DNA from: Enterovibrio coralii
GTDB lineage: Bacteria > Pseudomonadota > Gammaproteobacteria > Enterobacterales > Vibrionaceae
Assembly (NCBI RefSeq): GCF_001559595.1
Contig: NZ_LNTY01000035.1
Location: 1 to 62,268, forward strand
Direction of reading: 5' to 3'
DNA length: 62,268 nucleotides
Positions 57,092 through 62,268 of the stretch are shown piece by piece. The notes beneath the pieces are model-generated. The model was not told where the DNA came from and made no database searches. It saw nothing but the letters and a program-made list of their open reading frames with translations. Each line of letters begins with the position of its first letter. Positions within the stretch are counted from its first letter, which is position 1. The translations under genes and the position numbers were made by a program.

Positions 57092-58228
57092 TTATCGCAA
57101 GCTGTCAGCCGCGGGTTTTAACGCCGGAAATTCATCGTCTGCGAGATGCTGGGAAACAGTATCTAGTGCGTCACCTAAAGAAGCCGCAGATTCTGCACAC
57201 AGGTTAATGTGACCAATCTTGCGACCTGGTCGAGGGGCTTTGTCATACCAGTGCACATGGGCATGAGCCATGACATCGGTCGGTACCGTCACTTCACCGA
57301 CAATGTTAATCATCGCAGTGGGACGAACGCGTTTGGCACTGCCGAGCGGCAAACCGCATACAGCGCGAAGGTGGTTTTCAAACTGACAAACTTCCGCGCC
57401 TTGTTGCGTCCAGTGGCCCGAGTTGTGCACGCGGGGCGCAATTTCGTTCACCATCAAGGTGCCGCCGACGTCGAAAAACTCAATGGCCAGCACGCCGACA
57501 TAGTTCAGCGCATCGGCCACGGCTTTAAACATGGCTTCCGCCTGTGATTGCACCGCATCGTCATCGCCTGCGGCCACAGACACAGACAAAATGCCGTTGG
57601 TGTGAATGTTTTCGGTCAGCGGGTAGATTTCCAGTTTGCCTTGGGCGTTTCGTGCGCCAATCAAGGATACTTCACGATCAAACGGGACAAATTCCTCAGC
57701 AATGACGCATTGGCGGCTGCCTTGAGGCGACGTCTTGAGAAATTGGTCGATGTCTTGCCAGATAGCATCCAAATCCGAGTCTGGCTTTAAGCGCCACTGA
57801 CCTTTGCCGTCATACCCGTCGAGCGCACTCTTCAGAATAAGCGGAAGGCCGATAGTTGCGATAGCCGCGTCATAGTCATCCTTGCTTTCAATCACTTGAT
57901 AGCGGGCATTATTGACGCCAGCTTTGTCGAGAAGGGCTTTCTCTTTACGGCGATCGCCGCCAGTGAGAATTGCTTCTTCGCCTGGGTAGAACTTGCCGCT
58001 TGCCTGACAGATGGAAAGGACATCGGGCGCGATATGTTCAAACTCAGCCGTGATGACATCCGTATCAGCGATACCGTTCTCAAGACCTTGCCCCAACACT
58101 TCCAGTGTTACTGGGTGAACAAGGTTGCCACTTCGCACATCATACGCACTGATTTTCAAATTTAATGGGGCACCTGCCAGTGCCATCATACGTGCCAGTT
58201 GTCCGGCACCGAGTACCAGCACTTTCAT
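57092..58228 (-). CDS. purK: N5-carboxyaminoimidazole ribonucleotide synthase
   Basis: PurK uses ATP and bicarbonate to make N5-CAIR from AIR in purine synthesis. The 378-residue ATP-grasp protein begins MKVLVLGAGQLARMMALAGA, and has LILKSALDGYDGKGQWR, EEFVPFDREVSLIG and the conserved NEIAPRVHNSGHWT. It starts two bases after purE ends, the usual purEK operon, and ends at a terminator shared with yrdD. Confidence 0.97.
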   Translation of the reverse strand: MKVLVLGAGQLARMMALAGAPLNLKISAYDVRSGNLVHPVTLEVLGQGLENGIADTDVITAEFEHIAPDVLSICQASGKFYPGEEAILTGGDRRKEKALLDKAGVNNARYQVIESKDDYDAAIATIGLPLILKSALDGYDGKGQWRLKPDSDLDAIWQDIDQFLKTSPQGSRQCVIAEEFVPFDREVSLIGARNAQGKLEIYPLTENIHTNGILSVSVAAGDDDAVQSQAEAMFKAVADALNYVGVLAIEFFDVGGTLMVNEIAPRVHNSGHWTQQGAEVCQFENHLRAVCGLPLGSAKRVRPTAMINIVGEVTVPTDVMAHAHVHWYDKAPRPGRKIGHINLCAESAASLGDALDTVSQHLADDEFPALKPAADSLR

Positions 58229-58230
58229 GG

Positions 58231-58715
58231 TTATTCCACCGATGGGTCAGGGTGAGCCAGAACCGTTTCCGTCTGTGTATGACGGAAGGTATCGATTTTC
58301 GCCAGTAGGGCATCGTCACCGGTCGCCAGAATTTGTGCTGCGAGGAGGCCTGCGTTTGCTGCGCCTGCATCACCAATTGCCAGCGTACCGACAGCCACGC
58401 CTTTTGGCATTTGCACGATAGACAGCAGAGAGTCCATGCCTTTCAGGGCTTTTGATTGCACCGGCACACCCAGTACAGGCAAGCTGGTGAACGCCGCGTC
58501 ATACCCGGTAGGTGAGCGGCACCGCCTGCACCCGCAATCAGGACCTTCAGGCCACGTGATGCTGCGTTGCTAGCGTATTCTGCAAGGAGCTGAGGCGTGC
58601 GGTGTGCTGAAACCACGCGGGTTTCGTAAGCAATACCGAAGTGATCCAGCATATCTGCTGCGTTTTTCATGGTTGGCCAATCTGACTTTGAACCCATGAT
58701 GATGCCGACTTTCAT
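58231..58715 (-). CDS. purE: N5-carboxyaminoimidazole ribonucleotide mutase, frameshifted
   Basis: PurE converts N5-CAIR to CAIR. The N-terminal piece starts [20 protein letters not shown] and has [13 protein letters not shown] and the [12 protein letters not shown] loop; the second continues with [19 protein letters not shown] and the C-terminal helix. One base is missing near 58498 (a C on the minus strand). Repair gives [16 protein letters not shown] and 161 residues, the family length. AGGAG precedes the ATG at 58715, and a PurR box lies upstream. Confidence 0.96.
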
Positions 58716-58835
58716 AGTTGCTCCTGTAACTGCCGTGTACTGCAACCCCGGTGTCCTGTTCTCAAACCGGTTTCCCTTACTGAGAAAAGAGAGGGTTAGG
58801 TGAAATTGGCGCCATTATATCGGCAAAAAACGCTG

Positions 58836-58851
58836 AGGAAAACGTTTGCGT
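58836..58851 (-). promoter_or_regulatory. PurR operator upstream of purE
   Basis: On the minus strand ACGCAAACGTTTTCCT matches the purine repressor consensus (AnGCAAnCGnTTnCnT). It lies about 120 bp before purE and should give repression when purines are plentiful. PurR itself is not in the window. Confidence 0.88.
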
Positions 58852-58993
58852 CGGTGAGTTTGGTGCGATTTATCATTCGCACAAATGCAGAAATAACGCT
58901 AAGTCTGTTTCGATTTGTGACAAAAGTGTTGAGAACGTCAGGTAAAGTTAGTCATAGTAGGCGTGAATGAGAAAAAAGAGTTGGAGAACCCCA

Positions 58994-59551
58994 TTGGCAA
59001 GTGTTGAACAGTGCGTTGAAGCCCTAACGCGAGGAGAAGTGATCGCCTACCCAACAGAAGGTGTGTTTGGTGTGGGATGTGACCCGGACAGTCCAGCGGC
59101 CGTGCAGGCATTGCTGGACGTGAAAGAGCGCGACAAAGCAAAGGGACTGATCCTGATTGCAGCAACGCTTGTTCAGCTAGACGGTTACATCGACTTCGAC
59201 AGTTTGAGCGATGAGGTGAAAGCAGACGTGCTGGCCACGTGGCCGGGACCTGTGACTTGGGTGATGCCAGCGGGCAAAAAAATCACAGATTGGGTGACAG
59301 GTCAGTTCGAGACTGTTGCGGTGCGTGTTTCTGATCACCCGGATGTGCAGGCGTTGTGTCTGGCATACGGCAAACCTATTACCTCTACCAGTGCTAACTT
59401 GAGCGGTGAAGAGCCCTGCCGCAGCGTCGAAGAAGTCGAAGCGCAGCTTGGCGAGCGCGTACCGTGCGTCTTGCAAGGTAAAACAGGTGGACGTGACAAT
59501 CCTACCGAGATCCGCGATGCACGTTCTGGTAAGGTGCTACGTCAAGGCTAA
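58994..59551 (+). CDS. tsaC: Threonylcarbamoyl-AMP synthase TsaC
   Basis: TsaC makes threonylcarbamoyl-AMP for the t6A37 modification of ANN-decoding tRNAs. The YrdC-like protein has IAYPTEGVFGVGCDPDS, KGLILIAA, the phosphate-binding STSANLSGEEP and the C-terminal IRDARSGKVLRQG. I prefer the TTG start at 58994 (MASVEQCVEALTRG, 185 residues) with GGAG eight bases upstream. The ATG at 58967 gives nine extra residues that are not conserved. It is followed by hemF after 18 bases. Confidence 0.92.
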   Translation: MASVEQCVEALTRGEVIAYPTEGVFGVGCDPDSPAAVQALLDVKERDKAKGLILIAATLVQLDGYIDFDSLSDEVKADVLATWPGPVTWVMPAGKKITDWVTGQFETVAVRVSDHPDVQALCLAYGKPITSTSANLSGEEPCRSVEEVEAQLGERVPCVLQGKTGGRDNPTEIRDARSGKVLRQG

Positions 59552-60493
<942 letters not shown>

Positions 60494-60500
60494 GTAAGCA

Positions 60501-61322
60501 ATGGACAAGTACGTTGTTGTCGGCAATCCGATATCGCACAGCAAATCTCCTTTTATACATACACTCTTTGCGCGTCAGACTGCGCAGGACATGACATACC
60601 AAACCTTAGAAGCCCCTTTGGGCGGGTTTGATGAGGCCGTCACCGCGTTTTTCAATGACGGTGGAAAAGGGTGTAACGTCACGGTACCGTTTAAAGAGAA
60701 TGCCTATGCCATGGCAACCATGCTGACCGAAAGGGCGAAGCTTGCTGGTGCCGTGAATACGCTGAAAAAGCTTGATGATGGTGGCATTCTTGGCGACAAC
60801 ACCGATGGCGAAGGGCTGGTTCAAGACCTTCTTAGTCATCATGTACAAATAGAAGGGGCTAAAATCCTACTTCTTGGTGCAGGTGGCGCGGCGCGCGGCG
60901 TGGTGCTGCCATTACTAAAGCACGAACCGGCTTCTTTAGTGATTGCCAATCGCACCGTCAGCAAAGCAGAAACTTTGGCAGCACTGTTTGCAGAGCGCGG
61001 TAACCTTGATGCCACAGGCTTTGATGCGTTGGAAGGACAGACCTTTGATGTCATCATTAATTCCACATCGGCAAGTTTGTCGGGAGAGCGTCCACAAATC
61101 CCTGCCAGTGTCATGCACGCAAACACAGTGGTGTATGACATGGTGTATGGCTCAGGGGTAACAAGCAGTAACCAGTGGGCGTTAGACAATGGGGCCGCCC
61201 GCGCGATCGATGGATTGGGGATGCTGGTGGGTCAGGCCGCAGAGAGTTTTACCATTTGGCGAGGTATCCGACCGGGGACGGGTCAGGTGCTCAGAGAATT
61301 ACGCCGAAATTTGGCTGAGTAG
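60501..61322 (+). CDS. aroE: Shikimate dehydrogenase
   Basis: AroE reduces 3-dehydroshikimate with NADPH. The 273-residue protein starts with [15 protein letters not shown] (substrate-binding Ser pair), has the catalytic lysine in [12 protein letters not shown], the NADP-binding [14 protein letters not shown] and [10 protein letters not shown], and [16 protein letters not shown] near the end. It runs into yrdB with one base between stop and ATG. Confidence 0.98.
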   Translation: MDKYVVVGNPISHSKSPFIHTLFARQTAQDMTYQTLEAPLGGFDEAVTAFFNDGGKGCNVTVPFKENAYAMATMLTERAKLAGAVNTLKKLDDGGILGDNTDGEGLVQDLLSHHVQIEGAKILLLGAGGAARGVVLPLLKHEPASLVIANRTVSKAETLAALFAERGNLDATGFDALEGQTFDVIINSTSASLSGERPQIPASVMHANTVVYDMVYGSGVTSSNQWALDNGAARAIDGLGMLVGQAAESFTIWRGIRPGTGQVLRELRRNLAE

Positions 61323-61323
61323 C

Positions 61324-61587
61324 ATGAACCAAAATATTCTATTTCCTGATCTTCAAACCGTGGATGACGCGCGTAACGCCGTGAGTTTTCAAGCGCAGCA
61401 AGCCGGGGCACTGATCCCATGCTTTGTTCTGGTAAGTGATTTGGAAAAACGCTCGGGCAGTAAGCTCGACTCGAAAGAGGCGATACTCAATGCCTTCAAT
61501 GAGTACCGCTTTGACTATGAAGAGTTCGCCGAAGAAGCCATTGAAGATGAAGACTTCAATGGCGATGGCGAAATCTGGGTTAGTTAG
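61324..61587 (+). CDS. yrdB: DUF1488 family protein YrdB
   Basis: An 87-residue acidic protein of the DUF1488 family, the counterpart of E. coli YrdB in the aroE-yrdB-yrdA cluster. It begins MNQNILFPDLQTVDDARNAV. The C-terminal half is strongly acidic (YEEFAEEAIEDEDFNGDGEI). The reading frame also runs upstream to 61189 inside aroE, but the ATG at 61324 fits the family start. Function unknown. Its 3' end overlaps yrdA on the opposite strand by eight bases. Confidence 0.9.
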   Translation: MNQNILFPDLQTVDDARNAVSFQAQQAGALIPCFVLVSDLEKRSGSKLDSKEAILNAFNEYRFDYEEFAEEAIEDEDFNGDGEIWVS

Positions 61588-62122
61588 CCTCTTCTATATA
61601 GTCGTTTTTGGTCGCCACGTAGTTATCAGACGACTTTTGCAAAAAGGCGCGTTCTTCTTCTTTAAGAGGACGCGCTTGTTTGACTGGGCTGCCAACATAA
61701 AGATAGCCAGACTCTAAACGTTTCCCAGGTGGTACCAAGCTGCCTGCACCGACCATGACCTCATCTTCGATGATGGCACCATCAAGCACAATCGCTCCCA
61801 TACCGACCAGCACCTTATTACCAACGGTGCAGCCGTGCAGCATTACCTTATGACCCACAGTCACGTCTTCACCAATGATCAGCGGGTAGCCTTCAGGGTT
61901 CTCTTTATTCTTATGCGTCACGTGTAAGACCGAACCGTCTTGAACGTTTGAGCGATCGCCAATGCGGATATGGTTAACGTCACCGCGCGCGGCGACCAAT
62001 GGCCAGATGCTGACATCATTGCCCAGCGTGATATCACCTACTAATACAGAAGTCGGGTCGATATAAACGCGCTCACCTACCTCAGGGTAGATACCTTTAT
62101 AACTACGAAGTACAGAAGACAT
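61580..62122 (-). CDS. yrdA: Gamma-carbonic anhydrase-like hexapeptide protein YrdA
   Basis: The protein has left-handed beta-helix hexapeptide repeats (VLVGDITLGNDVSIWPLVAA, IGDRSNVQDGSVLHVTHKN, LIGEDVTVGHKVMLHGCTVG), with histidines positioned as in gamma-class carbonic anhydrases. It is the YrdA/Cam-like family, whose catalytic activity varies; zinc binding is likely. I use the ATG at 62122 (MSSVLRSYKGIYPEV), 180 residues, rather than four codons upstream. Confidence 0.94.
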   Translation of the reverse strand: MSSVLRSYKGIYPEVGERVYIDPTSVLVGDITLGNDVSIWPLVAARGDVNHIRIGDRSNVQDGSVLHVTHKNKENPEGYPLIIGEDVTVGHKVMLHGCTVGNKVLVGMGAIVLDGAIIEDEVMVGAGSLVPPGKRLESGYLYVGSPVKQARPLKEEERAFLQKSSDNYVATKNDYIEEAN

Positions 62123-62134
62123 AGCTAAATCCAT

Positions 62135-62268
62135 TAGGAGAATATGAAAAACAGACTATATGCATGAGCGTGAGAGTGCAATTATTCGACGATATTATGC
62201 CTTTTATACCCACTTTGTGTGAAAAGTGACCGAACGCGCCGTTTTTATAAGAAATCTGTAAAAAAGCA
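62135..62268. other. Right edge, AT-rich non-coding
   Basis: No gene is supported. Several TATAA-like boxes occur on both strands, and the yrdA promoter must be here. In E. coli the neighbour of yrdA is an rRNA operon, so this may be the approach to rRNA promoters, but no rRNA sequence is present to confirm it. Confidence 0.3.

Noticed and set aside
62144..62167. AGGAG followed by a seven-codon frame (MKNRLYA)
   Set aside because: The spacing to the ATG is too short and there is no conservation evidence.

Overview
The window is the replication-origin region of a gammaproteobacterial main chromosome, almost certainly chromosome I of a member of the Vibrionaceae. The evidence is the gene order rpmH-rnpA-yidD-yidC-mnmE-(GGDEF protein)-mioC-oriC-mnmG-rsmG-parA-parB-atpIBEFHAGDC-glmU on one side and dnaA-dnaN-recF-gyrB on the other, a chromosomal ParAB system with a perfect parS palindrome, a Vibrio-type AtpE, and the trkH-trkA-rsmB-fmt-def / LysM-dprA-smg-yrdD / purEK / tsaC-hemF-aroE-yrdB-yrdA block. 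The genus cannot be fixed from sequence alone; a Grimontia/Enterovibrio-like lineage is only a guess.

Layout. 1-1151: parS and a broken alpha/beta hydrolase. 1229-7246 (minus): gyrB, recF, dnaN, dnaA. 7247-7768: dnaA/rpmH divergent control region with DnaA boxes. 7769-11601: ribosomal protein L34, RNase P protein, membrane insertion (yidD, yidC) and tRNA modification (mnmE). 11697-13334: a degenerate GGDEF membrane protein and mioC. 13335-13755: oriC. 13756-17989: mnmG, rsmG, parA, parB. 18167-25115: the full F-type ATP synthase operon. 25319-30391: glmU, a cluster of seven tRNA genes, a DeoR-family regulator and glmS. 30698-31685: two paralogous XRE regulators. 31718-38246 (minus): ilvLGMEDA with a leader peptide and attenuator. 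38456-46251: comM, yihG, dsbA, srkA, ccoG, yihD, an unrecognised 57-residue protein and a diguanylate cyclase. 46428-50812: Spo0M-like protein, hemolysin III family protein, TrkH and TrkA. 50884-62122: rsmB-fmt-def, then LysM-dprA-smg-yrdD, purEK, tsaC-hemF-aroE-yrdB and yrdA. In E. coli an rRNA operon adjoins yrdA, so one may lie just past the right edge.

Functionally these are housekeeping genes: initiation and segregation of the chromosome, translation, cell-wall precursor synthesis, energy conversion, branched-chain amino acids, potassium uptake and purine and haem synthesis. Regulation visible in the sequence includes DnaA boxes and GATC clusters at oriC and dnaA, parS sites, an Ile/Val/Leu-rich attenuator before ilvG, a PurR box before purE, a strong tRNA promoter, a palindrome in front of the DeoR gene, and TGCAT-type palindromes around the XRE pair.

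The most striking property is technical. Eighteen genes, many essential (atpA, atpB, yidC, mnmE, glmU, glmS, parA), are broken by small frameshifts that can be repaired by restoring one base (two in mnmE) mostly in a short homopolymer, after which the protein lengths match their families. This is best read as consensus sequencing error and not gene decay. Annotated spans below are given for the repaired genes. I see no CRISPR array, insertion sequence, prophage or defence system, and no convincing undescribed multi-gene system. The items most worth checking are the 57-residue protein with its structured leader, the degenerate GGDEF protein beside oriC, and the palindromes shared around the XRE pair.
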